Origin: Latrodectus hesperus | Taxonomy: Eukaryota > Arthropoda > Arachnida > Araneae > Theridiidae | Assembly (NCBI GenBank): GCA_037975125.1 | Contig: CM075850.1 | Span: forward strand, 123,965,826 to 124,029,825 | Direction: 5' to 3' | Length of the DNA: 64,000 nucleotides | In this document: positions 1-11,876 of the stretch, one piece after another | Layout of the letters: each line of letters opens with the position of its first letter | Numbering within the stretch: position 1 is the first letter of the stretch | The notes under the pieces: model-generated | The model's input: only the letters and a program-made list of their open reading frames with translations | Database searches by the model: none | Told to the model about the DNA's origin: nothing | Made by a program: the position numbers and the translations under genes

Positions 1-1327
1 TATGTTCAGTCGACAGGTTAAAATAACTTTTTTCAGAAACTATGGAATCAACCCATCTAACAATGCCCAGGGCTATAACTGGAAACCTAATGCATTGAAA
101 CAAAGTGTTTAGTTCTGGCAGAAGCTCAGAAGACCCTTTCTTTTCATTACATATCTTATGCACTTTTTCGATGGCTTGAGTTGTAGTTTTCAATTCTTCT
201 TTGTTAATGCTTTTTCTCGTTCCTCTTTTATAAATTTCATAAACACTTACAGCATAAGCAAGTAGAAAAATATATTTAGGTTTGTGTTCAGAGTTTACTC
301 TAGTCCCTGGTTTAAATAACGAGTCCATCAGCAAATCTAGAAATTGTGGTACTCTGATCAATTCTACGGGAGGAGGTTCAGCATCCACTTGGTACATTTT
401 GTAGAGGACTGTAATATCTGCAGGATTAAGAGTGTTTTTACTGAGCATCGCTGACAAGGCGTGGCAGACTCGTGGAACATTGTTTGCGCCTGTCAAAGTC
501 ATATTAATGGATGTAGCATTCTGTTTTTTCCCTTGCACATAGGCATTAACTTCTTGAGAAAGTCGCTTGATGTTAGATCCTCCTTTAGGTTCTCGAGATA
601 AAGCATGAAGCAAAGCTTGACTGTATAGATAAGTGTGCTCACCATGGCACACCATTTTTGTAAACTCATGGGCAGTCTTTCGAAGTTTCTCTTGACCTCC
701 TTGTAGGAAGTTAGATATCGATGATTTTAAGATTCTGGAAAATACTTCAAGTTGTTGAGAAGCTGTGGAAATGTTTGTAATTTCATGTTGATAACCTTTA
801 TCAGATATCAGTTTGATTGTGAAGTTCAACATTATGCAATCGGGGTGATCTTCAGCAAGTTTGTAGATTAAAGTTCTCCAATTATGATGTTCAATCATTT
901 CTGATAACCAATCAGGTGTATTACCTTCTGTAAAGATGGCATCCGCTCTTTTTGGATCGAAATGTTTTATAATTACTTTCTTCAAATGATCCTCTACAAG
1001 AGCTTGAACTTCAGATATTGTCATGCCAGCAATAATTAACCACTCTGCTAATAAGTTAGCTGTTTGAGCAATTGCCTGATAATTTTCAGAAAGAAGGTTG
1101 ATAACTTGCTCAGGATCACCTCCACTTTGAAAGTAACTTTTAAGCTGAGTGAAAATATCAGGTTCCATTATAAAATCCGGAGTGCTAAACTTTTCTACGC
1201 ATTCTGCTTGTACCTTTTTATTATGAGCTTCTAGATCTTCAATGGTTGGTGATTCTGGATCAGAATCCATATTGCTATCGTCATCAAACGATTCTCTACT
1301 GCTACTAGTACTGCTGTCATCCATCAT
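1..1327 (-). CDS. NELFCD: Negative elongation factor complex subunit C/D (NELF-C/D, TH1), N-terminal 442 codons, runs off the left edge
   Basis: NELF-C/D is a subunit of the nuclear NELF complex, which with DSIF holds RNA polymerase II in promoter-proximal pause. Read from the complement, the frame starts at ATG 1327 (a second ATG follows at once) and stays open to base 1. Recognisable family segments in order: an acidic Ser/Asp-rich N-terminus, then [118 protein letters not shown] and [17 protein letters not shown]. These follow the human protein closely as I recall it. The family is about 580 residues long, so roughly 140 residues lie outside the window. The start is supported by an in-frame TAG at 1352-1354. 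No intron interrupts 1.3 kb, which is unusual for an animal gene this long, so a retrocopy is possible, but there is no stop or frameshift. Confidence 0.93.
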   Translation of the reverse strand, partial: MMDDSSTSSSRESFDDDSNMDSDPESPTIEDLEAHNKKVQAECVEKFSTPDFIMEPDIFTQLKSYFQSGGDPEQVINLLSENYQAIAQTANLLAEWLIIAGMTISEVQALVEDHLKKVIIKHFDPKRADAIFTEGNTPDWLSEMIEHHNWRTLIYKLAEDHPDCIMLNFTIKLISDKGYQHEITNISTASQQLEVFSRILKSSISNFLQGGQEKLRKTAHEFTKMVCHGEHTYLYSQALLHALSREPKGGSNIKRLSQEVNAYVQGKKQNATSINMTLTGANNVPRVCHALSAMLSKNTLNPADITVLYKMYQVDAEPPPVELIRVPQFLDLLMDSLFKPGTRVNSEHKPKYIFLLAYAVSVYEIYKRGTRKSINKEELKTTTQAIEKVHKICNEKKGSSELLPELNTLFQCIRFPVIALGIVRWVDSIVSEKSYFNLSTEH

Positions 1328-1409
1328 TTTGATACTTTGTAAATACCACAGCTAATGCCAATTTTCTTTATGCTTTTTTTATGTGAATATAGACAGCATA
1401 CAAATTTTC
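1328..1409 (-). promoter_or_regulatory. Likely 5' UTR of NELF-C/D with a candidate 3' splice site
   Basis: Upstream of the NELF-C/D start, the complement shows a pyrimidine-rich TTCATTTTTATAG ending at 1410, a reasonable 3' splice acceptor. About 80 bases then precede the ATG. If it is used, a 5' UTR exon begins near 1409 and the promoter lies further right. This rests on the motif alone. Confidence 0.35.
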
Positions 1410-3600
1410 CTATAAAAATGAAGCAAAAATAATCATTAATCACAGACACACAAAAACTGTTAATCATATTTTTATTCAAGAAGTTATAATATCCTTCTGT
1501 TTCAAGAAGGATACTATTTAGTTCTATGATTGACTTCAAAGTAAGTGGTTAGTTATTCTAAAAAATAAGTAATCAAATAAATACTAAAATATATTTGATT
1601 TTTTTAAAAATATAATAGGCATATCCAATAAAGAATTTCCATCCTTTGCTTTTTATCCTAGAAACCAAACATTGGTTTCTAGGATTGGTATTGGGTGGAA
1701 TCTCAATCATATTTTTGCTTTTACTAGAAGGGCTTGTGGTTTCACAAGTTCCATGGTCATATCTGAATCAGAATTTTTTCACTCAGTCTAACTATTTTAG
1801 TTTGCAAAATCTGATCACAGGATAAATTGTTTTCCATTGTTATCTCAAAAAAAAAAAAGAATATCAAAAATAAATAAAGTACCAAATAAGTTTTTATAAA
1901 TGCTAGATTTTTTTTTATTTAAAAGAAAAATATAAAGGAATATACTTTATTAAAAATGACTAATGTTTTCAAAAAATTTCTCACTACGAAAAGGTTATTT
2001 AAAACACATCTAAATTAAACTTTTGAAATCTTTCTCTATTTTTCAAACTGAATAGTATTTATTAAGTTATAAAGTTTATAATGTATTTTACAAAATCCTT
2101 CCTTCTTTTTGAAAAATAAAATGTTTTAAATCTTTTTATATAAAAAATGCAATTACTCAAAAATTGAATAGTTTATGTGCATTTTTTTAAACAATTTAGC
2201 AATACAAAGAAAATAAATATTTTTTTATGTGAGCTAAAGAATATATATTAAGAGATTCATTTAAAGAGTTTTAATGCAAAAGTAATCACAAACTATATAT
2301 TTCCAATTACGATTTGGGAGTTTCTAATTTTCCCAACTTGTAGCGAATGCTTCATTTACAGAAAAACCTTTCTACCATTTATCATTAAGTTAATTGAAAG
2401 GTATGTATATGTAAGTCCATATAAAGTGAAATGCCAAACCAAACAGTTTTCAATTTTGCAACTTAGTTGCCAAATATTTCCAATTTATGAATAATAAATT
2501 GCTTAAAAAAATTAAAAACTAAATTTTATAATCATTTTTCATAAAATTCAACTCACAAATTTTCTGTATGTTTCAATGTTAATATTAATGTCTTGTATAT
2601 ATATCATAAATGTGTGAAATCTTTTAAAACTTTTGTACGGAATTTATCCACACATAATTTTTCATTTCCACACAAAAACATATTGTTATTCTAGATATAG
2701 CAAATCATGTTTCAGCTCATGCAATAAAACAAATTAAAAAAGTTATGATTATCTATTGTGTTGACTAGTTGAAATTAGGATCCCTGGTTCTGAAACAGTA
2801 AAGCAAACTGTCTATTCTTATGAATACTCACACTGGAATATATGGGCGCCGAACCTAATTTTACACTCCAATATACAGATAGCATAATGAATACATATAA
2901 CAGGAACTTGTTAGCTTTTAATTTTGAACAAAAAAGCTGTTTTGTTCAAATTTGTAATACCAGTGACATGAAACTAGAAAGAAAATCTCAATTGACGATT
3001 ATGACGAGGTTGGGGATATCTTTTTGGATAAAATTCACTTTTATAAAATGTTATCAAAATTTGATTCAATTTTTCTTAGGACACCTTATTTTTCACACTC
3101 AATTGAGTTTAACATACAAAACTTATTTAAGAGTTTTTGATAATTCATTAGAACACTTGTTGAGCGCACATTATCAAAACCTGCAATAAAAAAATCACAT
3201 TTCGTTTCAAGCATTTGATAACATTATCGATTAAAATTTTTCTTCCCCACACTATTATCGAAAATACTAAAGAAATTTAAGATTATCCTGACACGCGCGA
3301 GGTTAACGTTTTGATATCAAAAGTTATTTCTCGGCACAGCAAGTATATAAATCTAAACCAGAGCCCATTTAATTTGTTATTAGTAAAACAATTGTTAGTT
3401 ATTAAATAGCAAAAATACACATTTATATTAATTGGGAATGATGTTATTCGTAGTATTAATTCATTCCATTTCTTAATTTAATATCCAAATTTGCAGTCAT
3501 TCTTTTTTATTTGGGAAAACAAAAATATCTCCCTTAGCAGCACCAAGGAATACCAAATAATTCCCGAAGGTACAACAAATGTACTACATAACAAATCGAA
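1410..3600. other. AT-rich non-coding stretch
   Basis: AT-rich sequence with no convincing gene. A 115-codon plus-strand frame at 2842-3189 has no recognisable motif and looks like chance. A slightly GC-richer patch near 3230-3360 has repeated ATCGAT/TATCGAA-like motifs and could be regulatory for the leftward NELF-C/D gene, but nothing proves it. Confidence 0.5.
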
Positions 3601-3621
3601 GATAAATCATGAGATGGAAGA

Positions 3622-3980
3622 TTACGGCATGGATAAATTTAAAAAAAAATAAGTCTCTTTCTTCACTAGGTTTGCCAAAACCGGGGGCCATCTGTTATTC
3701 AAGTCTTTACGAAACTCCTTCCTTTCTTGTGAACCAGATGGGCATTCAAAAAAAGGGTTGTCAATCCCGGAGTTGCACATGCGCACGTCACTGTTTTTAA
3801 TATGGAAACGGTGTAGGTAGCTGTGGAATTTTCCATGTCCGGAGAAGAATTGAGTAATTTTGAAGTCAGTATCGAACCAGCGGTTCTTAACTCTGCAGGG
3901 AACTGAAGAGAAAAAAGATTTAGTCCACTTACAATTGGAAGAGGGAACAGAACTCTAGTTCCATTCTGTGATGATGTTTT
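3622..3980 (-). pseudogene. LINE (jockey-like non-LTR retrotransposon) ORF2 C-terminal tail, 5'-truncated
   Basis: The complement encodes about 115 uninterrupted residues ending at TAA 3624-3622. They include RVKNRWFDTDFKITQFFSG, then HGKFHSYLHRFHIKNSDV, a Cys pair reduced to MCNSGIDNPFFECPSG, and RWPPVLANLVKKE. The order 'TQF-SGHG-F--YLHRF ... C-- C ... F-CP' is the region after the reverse transcriptase/RNase H of jockey-like LINEs. No reverse-transcriptase domain remains to the right, so the copy is 5'-truncated, as usual for LINEs. The frame is still open, suggesting moderate age. Confidence 0.77.
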
Positions 3981-5639
3981 AATTCGCTGTCATTGAGATC
4001 TAAATTTTCAAAGCTTAAGTTTCAGTTAAGCAATTATTTCGTCAATTTTAAGATAAATTTTATTATCATAAAAACTAAAATTTAAGAACAATTGTCATAT
4101 AATAGTCACTTTCTATAAGTAAATTATGAAATAATATAAAGCAAAACTTGTATTTTTCAGATGAAATGTTACAATTGTAACAGACTCGAAGTTGTAAAGA
4201 TTTTTGATAGAAAGATCTTAAAAACAACAGTTTAAAACAAAAATGAATATAAAAAATTTGGCAAAATTGATAAATAAATGTAACTATAAGTTTTGTAGAA
4301 AAAAATTACAAAATTTACTTTTTTTTAAGCAATTTAAAATTTTTTTATATCACAAGTATAAAATTCAGTTTAACTTTTTTAAATTGCTGTTACTTTATAA
4401 CAAGACGCCTATATTGACATTCTAAGTAACAACAAAAAAAAAAATGGGTTTTTGAATTTGCATACTATTTTCATAGTTTGCTTTAAGAGATATTTAAACT
4501 TTCAGTAATTACACATTATAAGCTTATTGCATTTTAATAATTTTAAAGTACGATACTACAAAGGGAAAAAACATCAAGCGTATTTTGTTAAAAAAAATAA
4601 TGTTACGTTTAGTTAATACCTACATTTCCCCACACCTCGTAGCACTTTAAAAATTTACAAAATACAAATTCGAAATTCCTTTTTTATATTTTTCTATTAA
4701 ATATGGCTACGCAAATTACGATTAGAATATTTGTTTATTTTATTTAATATTTTGTGATTTATTAGACAGTAAATTCCCAAGATGGGACTCGAACCCATGA
4801 ACTGTTGAACCGAAAGCAAGACGTAAGCAAGCATGAGACGATAGTCAAGCATCAGCAAATATCCGGACAAACTTTTGTTCCGGAAATAAAATCAAGAAAA
4901 TTGTCTCAAAAATACTTAAATTTTGGGTTTACCAGCATTGAAACCGAAAGACAATTTAATAATAAATCCCTCTTTGAATTTTGGATAGAAGATAAATTTT
5001 CTGTACTAAAAACAAAGGGCATTCTTGTTACCATTTTCAATATCCTACTTTTATGAAGATGGATTTTTTGATGTGGCTTCCTTGAACACAAAATATAAAT
5101 CTCAGCTGTATATAACACAAGAAATGGAGGAGATGTCTATAGTTCTAATATTAAACCTTCCTTTGAGAAACTTAGTTGTTTTAATTGTTAGTAAGACAGA
5201 CCCAAATAATTATTAAATCTATTACAAAGTTTTAATTTCTTAATCAAAACTTACTAAATTAAATAAAATAAAACGTTTTGATTCACACAGTAAATTTTAA
5301 TAAGTTAATTATTAAAATTTACGTCAAAATGTATTTTGTTTTGTATGAGGCTTTCAGTCAGTAAATTAATTTTTTAAATACCATTTTCTCTTGGGTATGT
5401 TCGCACCACACCCTTTTAGTGTGCTCCTAAGGATTCGTGCCCTACAAGTTGAGAATCACTGTTTAAAAAATTTCTTTTTGTATAATATATATACTGAAGA
5501 ACAATTTTTTTATTTAACCGTTTAATTTTTTCTAGATTTTGATTTAACCAAGATTAAAAATTTTCTTTTATCAAATTATAGTTAAATTTTTCTCAATGAT
5601 TTTCGTTAACTAAATATCTAAATTTATATTATGAAGCTC
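3981..5639. other. AT-rich spacer with a short SINE-A scrap
   Basis: AT-rich, no supported gene. Bases about 4770-4830 hold the reverse complement of a SINE-A head (GACTCGAACCCATGAACTG, the B-box region of a tRNA promoter) without the rest of the element. Frames at 4805-5216 on both strands overlap each other and show no motif. Confidence 0.55.
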
Positions 5640-5812
5640 ACTTGTCGTTCAAAAGGTTATTTTTTGTACGCGTGGATGATTAGACTGGGACTAGAAATTT
5701 AAAGTGGATAAAACTACTGCAAAGATCCACACCCGAGGAGGGATTTGAGTGCATGAAGTCGTGAAATGAAGATTCGGCAAATAGCTCGGCTTTGCATTAG
5801 AGGGTGCAGCGA
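5640..5812 (-). repeat. SINE-A, tRNA-derived, degenerate
   Basis: It matches the window's commonest SINE in reverse: 'TTGTCGTTCAA..GGTTATTTTTTGTACGCG', 'TTAGACTGGGAC', 'AAAGTGGAT', then the decayed tRNA-like head with B-box remnant and a trailing 'AGCTCGGC'. It has diverged more than the copies at 11.2 and 23.7 kb. Confidence 0.7.
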
Positions 5813-6149
5813 AATCATGATAGATTTAAGGGTGCGCTTTAAATATATTCCATTTCATAACTAAGATAATCAGAATTTCAATATTCACTCTCTTCTTTCT
5901 GAATTAATCATTTCATCAGTTCACGAAAATCGGATAGTTGCTTAAAAATATCAATTATATTAAAATCTATAAAAGATAAGAATTTTAGAAAAATCAACGA
6001 TATACGCATTTTTAAATATGTAATAGAAGAATACCAGTTGAGAATTAGATATTTCTAAACAGTAGATTTTTCATTATCATATAAGATTTGCATTCTTAAA
6101 AATTCCATTTACGAAAATTTAGTTTGAAAAATAGAGTTTAAAGTTTTAT

Positions 6150-6745
6150 TTAATACATTTTAGAAAGCAATATTCTGATGAGTGGAAACTTCAAGAATTG
6201 AAACACGGATGTAGCTGGACTGCATCACAAGAACAACTCTTTCCAAGTAGTGTGATGGCTGCCGGTTGCCATAGCAACCATATCCGTGCCGAGAATTGGC
6301 CGTATTTAGCATGTGAAGCACTAAATACCACAGATACCTCACGTTACCGTCACTTTTGAACATTGTGTTTTAATTTTTAGTAGTCGTAGTGTTTTTATGA
6401 CGGATTTAATTTTGTTTTAACCGAATCCGCGTCCACGACTTATCTGATACGTCGCAATAAACTGGTCGCAGCGTCGGCAGAGATCTGTCACAATTTTCCA
6501 GCCTAAAAGCGGCCAGCGACGTTGCAGGTTTACACCACAAAAGGACGAGGGGTTTGCCTTTGCGGCGGAGTTCCTGTGCCAATTCACGCACCTTCTACTC
6601 CACAAAAGCGTAAATTTTCGCACAGTAGAAACCACTTCTTTTTGCTTTCCCCCTAATGGGTGGATTGATGGATGGGTCTTAATGAATCGAACCCCACTCC
6701 ACCTTTTCTTTTGAAAACTAAAACTGGGACTGATTTTCATGCCAA
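6150..6745. other. GC-richer island with short open frames, possible promoter or exon
   Basis: This stretch stands out from its AT-rich flanks in GC and CpG content. On the minus strand it has overlapping frames at 6740-6417, 6591-6406 and 6363-6160, none with a domain I recognise. It contains the RFX X-box described separately. I see no copy elsewhere in the window, so it is not an obvious repeat. It could be a first exon or promoter of an unseen gene, or an old transposon piece. Confidence 0.4.
6265..6278. promoter_or_regulatory. X-box (RFX transcription factor site)
   Basis: GTTGCCATAGCAAC is a palindromic match to the RFX consensus, two GTTRCC half-sites in inverted orientation with a 2-bp spacer. 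RFX factors use such X-boxes in promoters of ciliary and neuronal genes. No adjacent recognisable gene confirms function. Confidence 0.5.
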
Positions 6746-8860
6746 ATATCTAAATCATTGATTATTATCGCCAAGATTCAACTCTAAAATTTAATATTTA
6801 CAATTTTACAAATGAAATGCAATTTTGTATAATAAATTTCTTTTTTAAATTTTAGTCTTAAATATAATTAAGTTAGGTGATTTGATTAGGACAGATTTTA
6901 TATTTTTATGTATTTTTTAATTTTTTTCTGTTAACGCTAGCCTCTTTTCTAAGTCTATTTTATTTCTTTTCTTAATTACTTACATTTATTTTAGTTAATT
7001 TAATTCAATTTTTTTGTTTTAATGACACTTTATAAACTAGTTATGATTGAGATAAGCGAATAAATTTCGTAAATGTTAATTATATATTTAATTCTCAATG
7101 AAAGAGCTCTTGCATTTATTAGTAAAATTGATGGATTTTGCATAATTAATAATATTGTCTTAAGTTATAATCACTCAAATTCATTTAATTTATAGTTTTA
7201 TTTTTGTACACTGGGAAAAAACTTAACACACACTACAAACTAAACACAGAATAAGTTTACTGCATGTTACATTTTAGTTCTATTACTTTCTTTTAATATG
7301 CATTTGAAATATTGTTCATAAAAAATAGAAGTATCATTTTAAAGCATAATGTAGCATGATAGTCATCTGAGTTTAAGCCAAGAATATTATACTTATATTT
7401 TGACTATCATTTCATTAATAAAAAATAAACAAATGAAATTACGATATTTCTGATTTTATCTCCATTCTGAATTAAAGACATTTTAATTTTTTGTATAAAT
7501 TTCATATAGTTTATTTTCATATGACGTAAGGATAATATTTTGGGAAATGAATATTCGATTATAAAAAATTATAATATCTTCAAAGTAAATTAAATTTATG
7601 ATTCAATAATTTTTAAACAGTAAACTGTTCTTTTGAAAATTCAGTGAATTTTATTTAATATTTAAATATTGATAAAGATTTTTATGTCTAAAATAGTTTT
7701 ATACTCTTCAGAAGGTATTCTTTTCAATTAGTGTAATAGGGATTAGTTGAAATCACAATCTTACTTCAGATAAAGAATTTAACTTTAATAAAATATCAAT
7801 AAAGTTTATAATACCGATTAGTTTAGAATTGCAGGTATACTTTAAATTTCTAACAAAAAAGTAAGAATCTTTTCATACAAAAACAACTTTTCCGATATAA
7901 ATAAATTTTTGATGACTTAAAACACATTAACTTTTTTTAAAACTATTATCGATATATTGAAGAATAGAAAAATAGATGCTTACAAAAATTATACAACTTC
8001 TTAAATTTTTAAGTCTTTAAAAATATATTTTATCAATTTAAAAAATCATTACTTTTCCTATTTCCATAATTTTTTCGACTTTAATTCTTGATATATAAAT
8101 TTCTAAAATTCAGCATGTGGAATGTTAATGTTATTTCATCACTTTGAAAATAAATTTTTTGTAAGCTCGCCCTATCTCAAAAAAGTTTAAAATGTACAAA
8201 TAAGTTCTATAAAAATATTTTTGTATTTTGAAAACATATCTAGATAATTTTTACAAAAGATAAAAATAAATAGAAATTTTCAGACATAATAATTATCTGC
8301 AAAGTCATGCATAAGACTTTATTAGTATTAACAAAAATATCGTACACAATAAGAAAAATTAAAATAAAATTTAACTTTGTGATTTTATTTAAAAAATAAT
8401 AAATAAAATGTAGATAACATGTAGTTAAGGAAATTAAATTTGATTGATTAACTTAATTTTTGTAGTTTTCCCGTGTTCAGAATTTTTAAATATTTAAAAT
8501 AAATTGTTCTTATGAAATTTTCTTTTCAAAATTCTACTTTACTTATGTAAAAGTAAAATGTTTATCAAGTTTATAATTTTTATACAATTAGGATTTCTAC
8601 AATCTTACATGATTTGATAAGCAAAACTTGTTTTGTATTGATTTGTTTCTATCATATTGATAATATTATATTGTTTTATTGTGCAACAAAAGTTATAGAT
8701 AGCTCCTAAAATATTCAAATATTTTTCACTAATTCACTACCCATTGGATCTCTTGAAAATATTGAGAAATTAATGATCACAAAGTTGAATATATTAAAGG
8801 ATGAGGTATTAAATTTATTTACTCTACAATTTTTATAAATTTTCAATGGTACTATTTCAA
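6746..8860. other. AT-rich spacer
   Basis: Very AT-rich; I see no gene, repeat family or paired inverted repeats here. Confidence 0.6.
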
Positions 8861-9166
8861 GCAGTTTCCCGTATACGTCAGGAATCCGTTTCAAGGAAGA
8901 TAACTTATCACACGTGTGACTTCCTGTATGAGTAGGGATGTTTCCAGTTAGTTACGGAAGGAATGAAAAGGGGTGTTCGATTGTTCTAGTTGAATGAGAA
9001 ACTGGTTTCTTACCCTGATTCATTACTATACTCAAATTTAGAAGTGTATTTTCTTCTCTTGAATGATTTTCAAGTCTTAAAGAGAATAAATTTTGATATT
9101 GATAAGTGAAATATTTAAAACCGTTCTTTTTTTGTCAAATTTATATTTTAAGAAACATTTAAAAAA

Positions 9167-9588
9167 ATGGCTAGTGACAATGAAGATGAAGTTCCTCTTT
9201 TAACTACGTTTGACGTATTTTTCTCTGAATTAGAAGAATATGTGAACATGATGTTAATTATGTCAGACAATAGTATCCCGTGAATAACGAAACTCCAGCC
9301 CCACAATGTTTTTCATTCACGGTTTCTCCTGGAATGAAAGTACCAGCTCCCGATCCGGAGAATTTGTTGAAATTTTTTGAATTATTTATGAACGACACTC
9401 TAATTGAAATGATTGGGGAGGAAACAAATATTTATGCTGCAAATTATTTACAAGGGAATACTCTTACCCCAAATTCAAGATCACGTCAATAGCATCCTAC
9501 TAACAGTCAAGAAATGAAAAACTTTCTCGGTCTTTTGATGTTACAGAGAATGATTACTAAAAATAAATACGTTCAAAAAATTATATAA
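9167..9588 (+). pseudogene. piggyBac-type transposase, N-terminal fragment, frameshifted
   Basis: The first frame opens with ATG at 9167 after an A-run and gives an acidic start (ASDNEDEVPLLTTFD) ending in TGA 9281-9283. From 9280 a second frame continues into the piggyBac N-terminal domain: DPENLLKFFELFMNDTLIEM, then IGEETNIYAANYLQ, an in-frame TAG at 9490-9492, and NSQEMKNFLGLLMLQRMI. The pattern 'P---F--FF-D-L---I--ETN-YA ... EIK-FLGLL' is typical of DDE_Tnp_1_7 proteins. The reading ends near 9588; the catalytic DDD domain is missing. It is a dead, 3'-truncated copy with at least one frameshift and one stop. Confidence 0.85.
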
Positions 9589-11190
9589 AATTTTCACTGC
9601 TTCAATTGTACGATACAAAACTGCTAATTTTTTATTTTCAATAAAAAAAAACTTTCATAACCGAGCACATTTTCTTTTGAGAACAATGTGGAAGTTTAGA
9701 TCAATAAAAATCCTAAGTAAATCTATAAACAAGCACTTTCCAGTCAATTTTTGATGTGTAAATTTTCTAAAATACAAATTTAAAATCTAATAAATGAAAA
9801 TTCTAAAAAGAAAATAAGCATAAAAAAGGATTTCAGATTTAAACCGTAAATAATTTCTTATTTAAAGGAAAGAAAATTTTTCATAAAAATATAATTGGAA
9901 TATTTTTATGAACAATAGTAAAATAAATATCTTATCAATTAAAAAAAGAATAAATACGCAAAGAAAATTTATAATTCTCTATTAAGATTCAAATTTTAAT
10001 TAAGGGACTATATTCTCCTACACAAAGTCCCTTTGAATTCGTGACTCTATAAACGTTTTATATTCGTAGTATTATTATGTTACGAATGAAAACATTTTTA
10101 TAAAAATACTTTATTATAATAAAAAAAGGAAGTATTAGTATGTTGTTAGATATTATTTTAAGGGAATTGAATCACAAGTCCACACTTACACAAAAAGAAA
10201 GTACATTATAATTTTATCATTTTTCTTTTGCACTTTTGCGAAATTAAGTAATAAAGATTATTTTACTTTTTATTTTTAATTATATCTAAATATCAGTTAA
10301 CATTCGCAAGGAAAATATAGAAAAATAATTCAAGTAATAAACTTTTATAAACAAATCTTCTATTTAAGTTGGAATACATTGACCATAACAATTTACACTA
10401 CTTAGTAAATGCACTGAAATTAGATAAAATAGATTAACCAATAAAACTAATTTTCTTGCACTTTTTCCCCAAAATATATGACAAGTGATATTTTATCTAA
10501 GATTGATCAGTTTCGAGTTGAGAAAAAGTAATTTATTTAAAGTTAAGGCAGAAACTTATTAGCTAATCAAAAAATTACGTTTAGTAATCAAACACAGCAT
10601 AAAAAGTCCATAACAATGATTTAAGGGTAATTGTTATCCTTTGTACTTCATATTATTCACTAAGTTAACATGAAAACACTGAAAAATTTCTTTATTTTAA
10701 ATTACACTATAAATAGTATATTATTTTTACTTTCTAAAAATAATACAAAAAAATGTGAGGTATGTTTTTTATTTTTATCCACTTTTATTTGGATGTACAA
10801 TTCATTCTAGTAAACTGCTAAATATATGCAACCCTACATAGGGTAGTAAAGTGGAAAGTGACACCCCCCCTCCTAAATTCTCCACTGTGTCAGTTTTCGT
10901 GGAGGGGGGGGTAAGAAATTTTCCCATAGAGAGCGAAGAAATAACCGATTTTTGACCAGTTCAAGAGAAGTAAGTAATGAACGAAAAAGTACACCTGGTT
11001 TTGAGGAGGGAACACTTTTCCCAGATTCATAAAATATTCTGAGACGCTGAGTCAATTAATTTTCATTTATATATTTTTAAAAGGCATATTTTCAATTATA
11101 ATATAACTTTTTCATTCTTGCAAATTGAAAGTTTCTGAATATTATAATTATTACAATTCGGTCATTATATTAATTTAGTTACTGATCATG
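9589..11190. other. AT-rich spacer with a C/G-run hairpin
   Basis: No gene is supported. A short GC patch at 10862-10912 has a run of seven Cs followed by CTCC and later GGAGG with eight Gs in all, able to pair as an imperfect hairpin. The sequence up to 11055 is mixed in composition and unrecognised. Confidence 0.5.
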
Positions 11191-11368
11191 GTTTGGTTTG
11201 TTTGTCGCTCAACGGTAATTTTCTGCGCGCGAGGGCTAATTAGACAGGGACCTACGGCTTAAAGTGGATTCCGAACCACTACAAAATTCCATGCCAAAGG
11301 TGGGATTCGAACCCACGAACTGTTGAACCGAAGGCAAGAGCGCTAACCATTCGGCTTCCAGCTCGGCT
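11191..11368 (-). repeat. SINE-A, tRNA-derived, full-length with target duplication
   Basis: In reverse the element starts with a tRNA-like head (AGCCGAATGGTTAGCG A-box region and GGGTTCGAATCCC B-box). It continues through a body with 'GTAGTGGTTCGGAATCC' and ends '...GTTGAGCGACAAACAAACC'. It is flanked by AGTTACTGATCATG (11177-11190) and AGTTATTGATCATG (11369-11382), a 14-bp target-site duplication with one mismatch. This proves retroposition of a roughly 180-bp unit and makes it a good reference copy for the family. Confidence 0.88.
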
Positions 11369-11478
11369 AGTTATTGATCATGAAAGGTTTTGAAAATATT
11401 TGGATTGAATATTTTCCATCATTTACAGAGGAAATCTTGTTTTTCTGGCAACAGACACATTGGTAAAGAGCTGTGCTT

Positions 11479-11526
11479 ATTATGTTAGACATGCATACAT
11501 ACTGTTGCAGACGACTGTACCTTGAA
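11479..11526. repeat. Left part of a SINE-F copy split by the Harbinger element
   Basis: TATTATGTTAGACA (11479-11492) is repeated exactly at 15759-15772. The bases between it and the Harbinger end (GACTGTACCTTGAAG) resemble the start of the SINE-F copy at 52.35 kb (TCTGTACTTTAAGG). The two outer pieces therefore look like one older retro-insert opened by the DNA transposon. Confidence 0.6.
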
Positions 11527-11876
11527 GCCCGCCACACCAACACCCCTAAAATACATGTAGAGGGTGTTGGCCATACACGATAGGATTTTCCCTTAGGATT
11601 TGTTGAAGGGGATAGGAAGTAATTAAGCACACAGTCCCCTCAAATTCTGTTGACCACAGTAGGGGAGGCACATCTGGAGTGGGAAGTTATTTTTAAGGGT
11701 GCCATTTTTCAACATTTATTGCTTTTGGCTTAAAATGTGTGCCTTGTAAATGGAAATCGAAAATCGCCAAAAATTTCAATCATTTGTTGTTTCAGTCACT
11801 TTTTCTGACTTGACGTATTTATTGTTGTACTCATTTGTCTGCTTGTAATTTCTGCCATTAAATATTATCATATAAC

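Noticed and set aside
2842..3189. 115-codon plus-strand frame
   Set aside because: No recognisable domain, AT-rich codon use like the surroundings, no supporting neighbours.
10862..10912. C-run/G-run hairpin as a transcription terminator
   Set aside because: The arms pair imperfectly, the context is eukaryotic and no gene ends beside it.
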